Below are positions 10,765 to 20,681 of a stretch of DNA of 42,447 nt, piece after piece. This DNA comes from Gnetum montanum (Eukaryota > Streptophyta > Gnetopsida > Gnetales > Gnetaceae). How positions within the stretch are numbered: position 1 is the first letter of the stretch; every line of letters starts with the position of its first letter. Under the pieces are notes generated by a model. That model worked only from the letters and a program-made list of their open reading frames with translations, had not been told where the DNA came from and ran no database searches. The stretch spans positions 117,849 to 160,295 of the forward strand of contig MNCI01008947.1 of NCBI GenBank assembly GCA_015680685.1, given 5' to 3'. Both the position numbers and the translations under genes were made by a program.

Positions 10765-13190
10765 CATGAAGATGTCAAACTTTCAATCCCACAAGAGTGC
10801 AAAGTCTATATACTTATTCAGATGAGTATGTACCAAACTTCACCTTCATCCTACATAAATATGAATAGTTGTAATGGCGTGATAGGGAGGACAACATTAT
10901 CTTGCCTCCTAATTGATCTATGCCTAGGATGCTATTTCAAACCCTTAAAAATTTGGGCATCTTTGATCTTCATGAGGAATATGTTGTGAATGATCATGGC
11001 ACTCAAGACTACCATCCCACAAAAACACAATGCAAGTGAGATCAACACTAGGTGAAGCACCACAAGCTTATGAAGGGGAAATATTTCACTAATCCCTTGT
11101 TCCTTCTAAATCAAGATGACAATGAGGATCCTCCCTTCAAAGGTTCTCAACATGAAGATTCTCCATCCCCTATTGTTGGTAATGAGGGTGTGACCCTGAA
11201 CCTGCAATCCACTATTCATAAACTAGGTTGAGAAAAAAGTGATAGTCAAGGTAGGGACTCGGGTAAGCATCACAATAAAAAAGGATCTAAGGATGGTGAT
11301 CATAATGAACAAAGAGGTGTTGGTAAACACTATTATGGTGGTGGTGGTTCACCTTCCTCTTTAGCCTCTTCATCCAATTCCAAACATTCCTCTTCATCTT
11401 CTGGTTCTCATAAAAGCCACCATTGATATAATCATGATGAAGGTGATCAACAAGACAAAAATGATCATCAAGTCCATCAAGAACGTTGAGGTGATAGAAA
11501 CCATCATTGATGTCATCAACATAATCATGATGATGAACCTTTGTTGGTGACTTGAAGCATTCTCAACATTGCAGAGGCAATAAAGATCCCAACTAGGCAT
11601 ATGAAAGATAGTTGGCTCAAGAGCCTAGACATGAATAATATCCCATGATTTGAGGGGGGATATAATTTTGATCTGCAGAATCATCTACAAGCTTTCCACG
11701 ATGCCTGTGCCTTACAGAACATTGAAAATGACTACTAGAAACTCAAGCTTTTCCCCAAGACACTCATTAAGAAAGTTAAGATCTAGTACCAGTCTTTGGA
11801 ACTAGAATCCATTCGTATTTGGAGTACCATGTTAGAGCTATTTAATGACAAATACCAGACATACTCTAAAGTGTCTAATCTGAGAAGGAAAATCCAAGGA
11901 TGGAAATAGGGAACATATGAACCCTTGGATGCCATCATAGATAGATACTATTCACTCTTACACTGATTCCCTAGCCATGGTTATTCTCAGAGGGAACAAC
12001 TTCGCCACATCATAGATGGGCTCAAAACAAAAACTAGAAGAACTCTTGGGGTGTACATCCAAGGGAGATTGTCTAAACTAAGAGCTCATCAAATCCAAAG
12101 GTTGAGAGCATGTAGCAAAAGAAGAAGGTGAGTTGCGAAAGAGGGAAAGTGCAAAAGAGTATAATAGGGACCCTTCCATTAAGAAATAGGAGGTCCAATT
12201 TTATGACAAGGAGGAGTCACCACTCAAAGAAGTGGTGAATAGGAAAACCTTACCCATCCAAAAAATTTTGTTTGATATTTCAAAAAAGGTTGATAAATTA
12301 TGGAACTCTTTGGATGAAAAATTCTAAACTGCTATGAAGATTGCTAAAAAATCCAAAGAGTAAAATAGTGATCGTAACTGTAGGAGCCAAAAAGAAGGTG
12401 AAAGTGCCTACCAAATAGGTAAGGACAAAGCTGTTGCCATAGAGGAAGTTCGGGAAACCAACCCTCATGATGAAACTGGTTGTGACATCTATCAATATGA
12501 ACATCCAAAGGGATGTTGCCCTATGGTGTCACACTTACAAGATTTTAGGGTGTATGTATTGAATCCTTGACTAGGGCATAAGCAAGCACCTAGATAATTA
12601 CCTTCAAGGAAATCCAAGGTAGTTTCACCAGCAACAATAAGCTTACTACCCAAGTGGAGCTCCACCACAATCATATGAGCAAATACCAATGGTAGCATCA
12701 ATCGTAATTGTGGGAAATGCCACCACCAAAGTAGCAGTACCCTTATAGGCAACCATATCCATACGAGTATTACATTCAGTAGCCCATTTCTCCAAGAAGT
12801 TTTGCAACTCATGCATAATTTTAGCATCACTATTACTCTCCATTCATCATCTACTCAAGGAGAAAACCCATATCCATACCAACCTCTACATTTATCTACA
12901 CATACACCTCCACCCTTAATCCAATTACCTCTTGCTCCATCCATGCAGGCTGAGATTCCTCCATAGCCACAGTAATGGAATGCTATGAGGGTTGTACATT
13001 CACAATCAGCTTTCTAGCTAAGTGGTTCAAATAATCAATCCAAAAAAGATCCTTCCTCTAACCCAACAATCCTCTCCAACCCTCACAACCTAGTACAAAA
13101 AATCACCCTACATCTCCAATACCCTCATCCTCTACATCAAACACCTTCAAGTGTCCTTCAAACCAAACACCACCTTGGATCTGCACTGTG
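10765..13190 (+). pseudogene. Gypsy-2 gag (broken)
   Basis: Homologous to the gag of gypsy-5 and gypsy-4. An N-terminal segment near 10800-10915 corresponds to TYTHLDEYVPDFTFIL in gypsy-5. Next come a Ser/His-rich stretch (11340-11540), the capsid region with IPTRHMKDSWLK and GGYNFDLQNHLQAFHDACAL (11590-11720), MLELFNDKYQTYSKVSNLRR (11828-11895), and GRLSKLRAHQ (12065-12092). The lysine/glutamate-rich region at 12120-12370 is followed by the decayed zinc-knuckle CDIYQYEHPKGCC (12484-12522), whose second Cys is now Tyr. A Pro/Gln-rich tail follows. Stops often fall on former Gln, Arg or Trp codons. Confidence 0.8.
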
Positions 13191-13224
13191 ATGTTAATTC
13201 ATGTTGTTTCTAATTAGATCAAGG

Positions 13225-13730
13225 CTAGCAATCTTTCCATGAAAAGATCTGACCCAGGAAGTCCTCTCATTTACTTGTAGATTGTTGGAGATGATCCATG
13301 CAAGGCTCTTCTTAATTCTAGTTCTAGTGTTAATCTCATCTCACATGACATGTATAAGGCCTAAAACCTACCACCTCTCAAGAAGAGCAACATCTATCTA
13401 GAATTGGTATATCAATCAATCATTGTTCCTTTGGGATTAGTGGAGGACATTGTGACCATAGTAAGTGGGTGATCCTATCCTACCAATTTTCTAGTGATCA
13501 GGGTTGAAAACTGCAAAGGTAACTTCCCCATCATTATGGGAAGAGCTTGGTTAAGCACGATCGATGCACATATGGGCATAAGGAACCTCTCCTTGGAAAT
13601 ATCCAAGGAAAATGAATTTGAAAAGTTAGAGAAGAATCATATTCCATGCATCGTGTATAGTGATAATGGGTGCAATTTCATGCAAAATATTTGGTCCATC
13701 AAAAGTACATACATCAAAGCATGCAATTAG
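13225..13730 (+). pseudogene. Gypsy-2 aspartic protease (active site lost)
   Basis: The retropepsin-like frame gives ALLNSSSSVNLIS at 13305-13343, where gypsy-4 keeps ALLDSGSEVNLIS. The catalytic Asp is thus Asn (13314-13316) and the Gly is Ser. Further on, NFPIIMGRAWLSTIDAHMGI matches the gypsy-4 protease. The open piece 13494-13730 is the C-terminal half. Particle maturation could not have been catalysed by this copy. Confidence 0.8.
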
Positions 13731-14189
13731 TATGCACAAGAAATAGATATTCAAAGGGATCTGTATGCAATAGCCACAAAATAGGAGGGCACCTAGTGGC
13801 TGATAGCTAACTTAGATAGTAGCACATTATGCATGGAACCAACTAAGAGCCTAACATGTGCTTATGTTACAAGCATGGATGAACTTGAGCAAGTTCATCA
13901 CCAACTCTTTGATTATGAAGATGATGATACATATTGGGGAGAGTTGGAAATCCCTAATAACTTCAAGCAAGGACCCCTAAAACTAAAAAACCTACCAACC
14001 AACATGGAATATACATTTTTAAACAATGGTAAATTGATCATACTTAATGCCAAACTTGCTCTTGAACAAAAAGAAAAGCTATCAAAGGTGGTTAACAAAT
14101 GGCCAATAGCCTTTGCCTAGTCATATCCCAAGCTATTAGGAATTGATCCAAGGATATGCTGACATTGCATTTACACCAACCCAACCATG
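13731..14189 (+). pseudogene. Gypsy-2 protease-RT spacer
   Basis: Part of the pol polyprotein. The 95-residue open piece 13833-14120 is acidic in its middle (LFDYEDDDTYWGELEIPNN) and ends with EQKEKLSKVVNKWPIAFA, the type of segment that precedes RT. No extra RNase H is visible here, unlike in gypsy-1. Confidence 0.55.
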
Positions 14190-14800
14190 AAGCCAACAAG
14201 GTAGCCACAAAGGTGACTGAACCCCAAATTGAAGCAAATCATCAAGAAGGAAATAGAATAACTCCTCAAGGTAGGGTTCATCTATCCCATTGTGGATAGT
14301 GAGCGGGTTAGCGTACTCATAATTATACCAAAGAAAGATGATAAATGGCAGGTCTACATCAACTTCAAGTTGTTGAATATGGAAATATTTAAAGATCATT
14401 TTCCATTGCTATTTGTAGATCAAGTGTTGGACATCATATCTAGGCATTGCTATTATAACTTCTTATATATGGTTATAGTGGCTATAACAAAATCCAAATT
14501 GAGCCAAAAGATCAAGCCAAGACAACATTCATGAGTTCCTGGGGGACTTTTTTATATTATAAGATAACATTTGATCTGTGCAATGCCCCTATAACATTTC
14601 AAGTCCTAGTCCCTAGTATTTTCCAACAACAAATTGGTAGTGGTGTGGAAGTCTTCATGGATGACTTTTCCACCTATGGAGCTACATTTGAGTAAGCCTT
14701 GAATTACCTTGAGCAAGTACTAAAAAGATCTATGAAAATAAACCTATGACTCAACTAGCAAAAAATTCACATTATGGTCCAAGAAGATATTGTGTTGGGG
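14190..14800 (+). pseudogene. Gypsy-2 reverse transcriptase (broken)
   Basis: Recognisable in successive frames: WQVYINFKLLNMEIFKDHFP (14346 onward), a GYSGYNK-like segment near 14475, KTTFMSSWGTFLYY near 14520-14565, LCNAPITFQ near 14580-14605, and the active-site box VEVFMDDFSTYG (14645-14680). The FMDD box is intact. Several frameshifts separate the pieces. FMDDFS is common in Athila-like elements. Confidence 0.85.
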
Positions 14801-14929
14801 CACTAAATTTCACAAGAATGGATTGAGGTAGACCTCAAAAAGATTAGGGTCATCTGAGGAATTACACATCAACCAAAGATAGTCAAACATGTTAGATCAT
14901 TCCTTAGACATACTACCTACTACCTATGA

Positions 14930-15420
14930 TTTATAGAGAATTTCTCTAAGATCACAAAGCCATTCATCAAGTTGATGAAGAAAGATGCTCTATTCATTTG
15001 GACCAAGGAATGTGAACATGCATTCCAATAGTTGAAGGAAAAACTCATAGAAACTCCAATTCTAAGGGCACCAGACTAGTCCAAACCATTTCACCTAATG
15101 GTAGACACATCTAATTATGCTTTGGGAGTTATGCTTATGTAGTTGGAAGATAAAAAAAACATCCACATTACATCCACTGCATGAGCCAAAGCATTGTGGA
15201 TGTAGAGTTGAATTATACCACCACTGAAAAAGAACTAATGGTAGTGGTGTATGCTCTCGACAAGTTCAAGCACTATGTTCTTGGCTATAAATTATTTGTG
15301 CACATAGGCCATGATACCATTTACTTCCTAATGAAAAAATTGATAGTGAGCCCTCATATCATATGATGGCTCATAATGTTGCAGGAATTCGATCTCATGA
15401 TGGTAGATCAAAAAAGGGAC
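14930..15420 (+). pseudogene. Gypsy-2 RNase H (broken)
   Basis: FIENFSKITKPFIKLMKKDA (14935-14994) is the RT-RNase H connection. MVDTSNYALGV near 15101-15130 keeps the first catalytic Asp. ELNYTTTEKELMVVVYALDK (15208-15267) keeps the Glu. The third acid is changed: VHIGHDT near 15300 stands where YTDH is usual. The open piece 15181-15366 covers the second half. Confidence 0.8.
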
Positions 15421-15439
15421 CAAGAATGTGGTTGCTAAC

Positions 15440-16600
15440 CACATCTCTTGATTAAGATGGAATAACAAAGAGGAGGAAAGTCCACTCTCTAATCAATTTC
15501 TAGATGAACTTATCTTTACAAGAGTAATAAATGACCAAATGCCCATACAAACAAAATGGTACGATGGCATCCTCACTTACCTTCTCACTCAGGAGATGCC
15601 ACAAGATCTTGATTTTAGAAAGAAGCAAAAATTTCTTCATTGGGCCAAGTACTTCATGGAAATCAATAGCCATCTCTATAAGGTGTGCACCAATGTCCTA
15701 ATTCATTGGTGTGTCTATGATGAAGATCAACTACATGTTTCTAGGATGCTCACAAAGGGCCTTATGGAGGCCACTATGAAGAGAGACACATGGCCATAAA
15801 ATCCCTGATGGTAGAATACTATTGGCCTACAATATTTAGGGATGTCCATTAATTTATCCAATATTGTGAATTTTGTCAACAAGATGGTGGGATGACCACT
15901 CAAATGGAAGGTCCTCAATAGTGGATTCAACCACTAGAGCCTTTTAACATATGGGGCATTAACTTCATGGGTCCCATCACACCCATGTCCAATGGAAAGG
16001 CATATATCATCATAGCAGCTAACTACTATATGAAATAGGTAGAAGCAGTAGCTGTTGCTAATTTTACATCATCTACTATTGTTAGATTTATACAACAAAA
16101 TGTTGTAATATGTATGGGGTGCCATGTGCATTAATTTCTAATAATGGGACTCATTTCACAAGTGCCACCTTTAGAAAGTTAATACAACACTTGGGGGGTT
16201 GAACATAAATTAACAACATCCTGTCACCCCCAAGCCAATAGTCAAGCAAAGGTAATGAATAGGGAGATCACAAAAATCCTAATAAAGACCATTAGCGAAT
16301 ATAGGAAAGATTAGAGTACAAAACTCGATGATGCCCTCTAGACCTAACATTCAACATGGAAAATTCCTATTGGCTATTCTCCCTACAAGTTATTGTATGA
16401 AAAACTGTCGATGCTGTCGATTCAATCTGAGCTTTGTACACTCTCAATGGCCTATGATCTGAATCTTGACCTAAGTCTAGCACATAAAGAAAGATTGATC
16501 AACCTCAATGTGCTAAATGAAAATGGCCCTATCTTTGAATGAGGTGCACAAGGCATTCAACAAGTAACATCATGACCTGAGAATATGAAAGATGGCACTA
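15440..16600 (+). pseudogene. Gypsy-2 integrase (catalytic triad lost)
   Basis: The N-terminal part is open at 15539-15799. The core is read as WGINFMGPITP (15952-15984), ISNNGTHFTSATFRKL (16134-16181) and SCHPQANSQAKVMNREITKI (16220-16279). YRKDxSTKLDDAL follows, then PIGYSPYKLLYEK (16365-16403). The three catalytic acids correspond to Asn (15961), Asn (16140) and Lys (16249), each one G-to-A change from the acidic codon. A charged C-terminal region follows to about 16830. I see no chromodomain. Confidence 0.85.
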
Positions 16601-16849
16601 AGACCAAAATGCCTATAGGAAGGAGAACCCTCTCAACTAAGGGAAAAAAAACCTAGAACTGGAAGGGACCAACAAGAACAAGCCCAAGAATTTCCAAAGA
16701 GAACCCATGAAATGGGACCTCTTCGAGAAGAGCCTGAAGTGAAATCTATTCGATAGATTCCAGAAGAAGAGGTGCCAACAAAGTAATCATAGTGAGGAAA
16801 AGCACTAAGGCCCATGCCAAGGATTGAAGTCACTTTAACTCAAGCTTTC

Positions 16850-19380
16850 CTTAACATCATCAAACCTTGAGAGATCTAACACTTAGTTCTTCAAGAACTA
16901 AACTTTGGACCATTTCTAGAAAAAGCTCCAATAGAAGTCAAAACACAATTTTAAACAACTCCCATGTGGCCAATCATCACCTTTAGTGAAGATTGGTACA
17001 TGGGAGAGACATATCTCTTCTAGAACAATAGAAGGATGCGGTCCATAATAAAAATCAAGGATATTTAGTGTCCTAATCAGTTGAGGCTATTGCACAAGCA
17101 TTGGGGTTACTTGATATTGGAACATAGCTAGTAGAGCTATCAACACAAGGTGACCTTGAGGCCAAAAAGGAGTGGACTCAATAGTGTTACAGGGTTAACC
17201 ATAAGGAATTCAGCATGCTCACATTGATAAATTGCATCTACTTCAAGATAGCAACCTATCACCTCAATCCAACAATGAGGCCTAGTAAGGTGACTGCCTT
17301 TTTCGCCCGAGCATGTGCCACTCTAAATGGGAGATTTCCTATAAACCTTCTGCAACTAATCTATTTAGAGATCAAAAACTTCTTCAAGGAAAATGAACGT
17401 GGAAGAAAAACCCTATCCTTTCCATGCCTCATCTGGAAACTTTGCAAAAGGGCAGGAATCATCTGCTACACCAACAACATAATCAAACATGCTCCTTTGG
17501 CTTTATGGCCTAAAATCATGAAAGACAAGACACCTCCCACAACTAAAGAAAAGGAGTAATTGCCACCTCCACCACTTACTCAAGAAACAATATCAAAGGC
17601 CCACATAGCCATTAAACACTTGTATGAAATCTGAGAGTAGATCTTGTGTGAGCAAGAGTAGTGTGCAGGAATGAGTAGTGTGGACCCATCTATGTATCAA
17701 CCAGTGATAAGTCACCTTAATGAGGTGGATTGAACAATCAACTAGCTGGAAAGGGATGGGCCAATATTCTCTACCCAACAAATGCAATTGCCCATGAGGT
17801 TTGATCCCAATGATTAAGAGGTGACGATGTCATTATCACAATAACATTTATTTCCAAAAGTCTTTGGGAATGTTACCTCCTTTTTAGTGCATTTAAAGGA
17901 AGGTAAAGGTGCCACTATACTGGTGATGCAGCACCAAGGACAAGAGACTGTGGTTGAAGTAGCTGCTAACTGCATTGTTGAAGCACTTAATGTACCTATG
18001 GTGTTTATACTAAATGTATCTACACTTTGAAATGTGTAGACATTCGTAGGCATGGTCAGTGAAAGATTGAATGTAGCCAAGCATGAAGAATTGCTAGATT
18101 GACAAGTAGGGACTAGGCAACCGATTCCAAATATCTATGATTTTTCAAATAACATCACTACAACCTAGTTGGAGCTATTGGAAGAAAGGGGCAAATGTAT
18201 CATCTTGGAGGGACAACTTGAGACAGCTCAAGCACAAAATCAACGCTTGGTCACAGAGGTTTTGAATTATGTCCCCATCTTGCTGACCCTATGCTTCTTA
18301 GCCCAACAATAACCAAAGATGAAGCTTTCCAACAACTTCAAGAATGATTCAAGAAGGCTAAGGAGGAAGTGATGATGGCCATCTTCAACTAGTTAGTGGT
18401 AGAAGCAAAGACCTACTTGGTTTAGAAGGACTTGGTTCAAATGTGCCAGGAGAACGAGGCACTAACCATAGAAAATCATTGCCTATGCAATGTCGATGCC
18501 CAAAAAGAGAAAATGTAAGAATTCATTCATCAATAGCAAAAGTAGCTAGCCAAGGTGAATATTGAATTGAGGAAATTGACCATAGAAAATTAGAATCTAT
18601 CTATGGAGGAATTTCATGCCTTACATCAGGAGTCTTCCATTGAGATCATTGCTTGAAAAATGAAGCTTTGAAGTTTAAAAAAGTTAAAAATCACTATAGA
18701 GACCAAGTTGGCTTGCAGAAGGAAATAAATGAGAAGCACATCCAGATGGAAAAGGAAAAAGTAAATGAAGCCCTCCAACAACTTCAACAAGGAAGAGAAG
18801 CATGGCAGCCCATCATTGAGGGGATTGATGCTTATAATAGAGCGGAGATCCACCTAAGGAAGTTGTAGATTGAAGAGATCACAAAATATATGGAGTTGGC
18901 CAATCTTTGGTATGCGAACCTAGCCATGCTAACTACTGAATAGTTACAGTCAGAGTTGGGAAAACAAGTGGCCAACTCATACTTGCTATACAAGGTAGAG
19001 TTCAAGCACCATAAAGACACCAAGCAAAAGCTTAAGACTACAAATGTTAAACTTGAAGTTCTCATAGCACGATTCACAGATCAATGATCAACTACTAAGA
19101 ACTTGGCCAAAAGAATGAATGATTACCAAGAGCTAAAGGATGCAGTTAGAGCATTCAACATTGAACACAAACAATTTGCCACCTATTTTATCAATGCAAA
19201 GGAGCTCTTTCCAGCAATCCCATGTCCCTAGGATGTGCCTGTTCCAACCCACATTGGCAAAGTTGCATGGATGGTGCATGATCCTAGAAGAAAGGAGGAG
19301 AAAATGAAAGCATTGATAGATGCTTTCTGCCTTCCACTAAAAGTTTTAGTAGCAGTAAGATAGCCACAACTGCCTTGACT
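16850..19380 (+). pseudogene. Gypsy-2 third coding region: plant-transposon-type domain plus coiled coil
   Basis: About 2.5 kb between the integrase and the polypurine tract. The first half (17100-17560) reads VEAIAQALGLLDIG, then RPSKVTAFFARACATLNGRF, then KTLSFPCLIWKLCKRAGI. This resembles the domain annotated in plants as 'putative plant transposon protein', found in Athila/Tat-related frames. The second half (about 18170-19080) is heptad-like and rich in Glu, Lys and Gln, as in LEGQLETAQAQNQRLVTEVL and EKEKVNEALQQLQQGREAW; a long coiled coil is likely. Open pieces are 17215-17559 and 18653-18868. The position matches env-like frames of some plant elements, but I see no membrane segment or signal peptide. 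Its function is unknown. Confidence 0.65.
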
Positions 19381-19682
19381 ACCACACATGCTTGAAACCA
19401 ATGAAGGTCCCTCATAATCTCAGGAGCGACCACCTCCTGGTACTATTTAACCTTCTTCACCAACCTCATGCCATCAGAGAGCGTTCTATCCAAGATTGAA
19501 GAGTCACATCGCGGTGTTCAATTTTGTGTCATGAAAACCATAATTTTTGTAATGTGTTGATCTATACACTCAAGCACTCAGTTTTTTCAAGTCAATCTAT
19601 TTTTTTCTATTTTCTTAATAGTTAATCAAAAATTCCATAACTTCCCAATTTTATAAAGAAACTCGAGGACAAGTTTTCATTC

Positions 19683-19695
19683 AATCGTGAGGGTA
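19683..19695 (+). promoter_or_regulatory. Polypurine tract of gypsy-2
   Basis: AATCGTGAGGGTA abuts the 3' LTR. The preceding GAGGACAAGTTTTCATTC corresponds to GAGGACGAGTTTTCATTC at the same place in gypsy-4 (minus strand, about 35585-35615), so the two elements share their 3' priming region. Confidence 0.8.
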
Positions 19696-20681
19696 TGATG
19701 AGTCACATTTTAGTTGCATCGTTGAGGACTCGTTGATGCAACCTCATTGATTGGACCTCATCAATGAGGCCTTGTCAATGCAGCCTCATTGATTGGGCCT
19801 CGTCCAAAAGGCCTCATTGACTGGGCCTCATTGACAAGGCCCCATCGATGCATGCAATGATGTGTCGATGAGGCCCTGTCGACGTAGGGTTTGCTTTTTA
19901 GCAATAAATACATGCTTCCCAGCCACATTTATGGCAACAAGATTTTAGTAATAGCCAAACTCTTACAATTTTTACATTTGAAAGTTAGAACATTTCTCTT
20001 GAGTGCCTACAACGGGAGTCATTGAACATACAGATCTTTATCCAAGCATTGTTGTACCTAAGCATGACAATGTGTGCAGCAATAAAGACAAGCTTTCTAA
20101 TAGACCTTGCAACATTTTGGATAGATTAAATATTTCATTTATGCATTCAATGTTTTCAATCAATCATTTAATATTTTCTAGTAATTAAGCAAGATAAGCT
20201 AAATAGATTAAATTCATAAGTACAATCGCTTCGAGGGTAACATGTATTTGCTTGGTAATCCCAGTAGCGTTAGTGCTTGGTGCACCGAGTACCATAGCAC
20301 TTGGTAACCTAGCAATGGATACATCAGTTGAGGGCATGTATAAAGAGTGGGAATGGATGCTTATGTTAGGATTAGTTAGAGACCATTTAGCTAGTTAATT
20401 TAGATTAGTCATTAAATCACTTTATCTCTCTCTCTCTCTTCAAGCACCCAAAAACATAAAACATAAATGATAAAAATGATATGTCTCGATTACTCTTAAC
20501 CATACCATACCATTATGCTTCACAAGTGTAATTGGGAAGACAAAAAATGACCTTAGGGTAAGGTTCACTTCCTAGAAGACTAGTGTATTGGAAACTATAA
20601 AGTCCATAGAATTCAACCGAATCATGTGTGAATGATTTGTAATTCATATGGTTGGGCATATGAGTTTCTCACAGCTCATCA
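19696..20681 (+). repeat. 3' LTR of gypsy-2
   Basis: This 986-bp LTR runs from TGATGAG to CTCATCA and is the partner of 9680-10595. It is about 70 bp longer, mainly because its U3 tandem array (about 19720-19885) holds more GGCCTCATTGA-type copies. R/U5 aligns well, with many C/T and G/A differences. Confidence 0.92.

Larger units (their letters stand above)
9680..20681 (+). mobile_element. Gypsy-2: full-length 11.0-kb Ty3/gypsy element
   Basis: Complete LTR retrotransposon: 5' LTR, tRNA-Asp primer-binding site, gag, protease, RT, RNase H, integrase, a third coding region, polypurine tract and 3' LTR. The flanks are CACTT (9675-9679) and AACTT (20682-20686), a target duplication with one change. 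By eye the LTRs differ at roughly 15% of positions, mostly by transitions, so the insertion is old. RT has FMDD and the domain order is gypsy type. The primer site and the coding region after integrase recall Athila/Tat-like plant elements. Stops and frameshifts occur in every domain. Confidence 0.92.
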
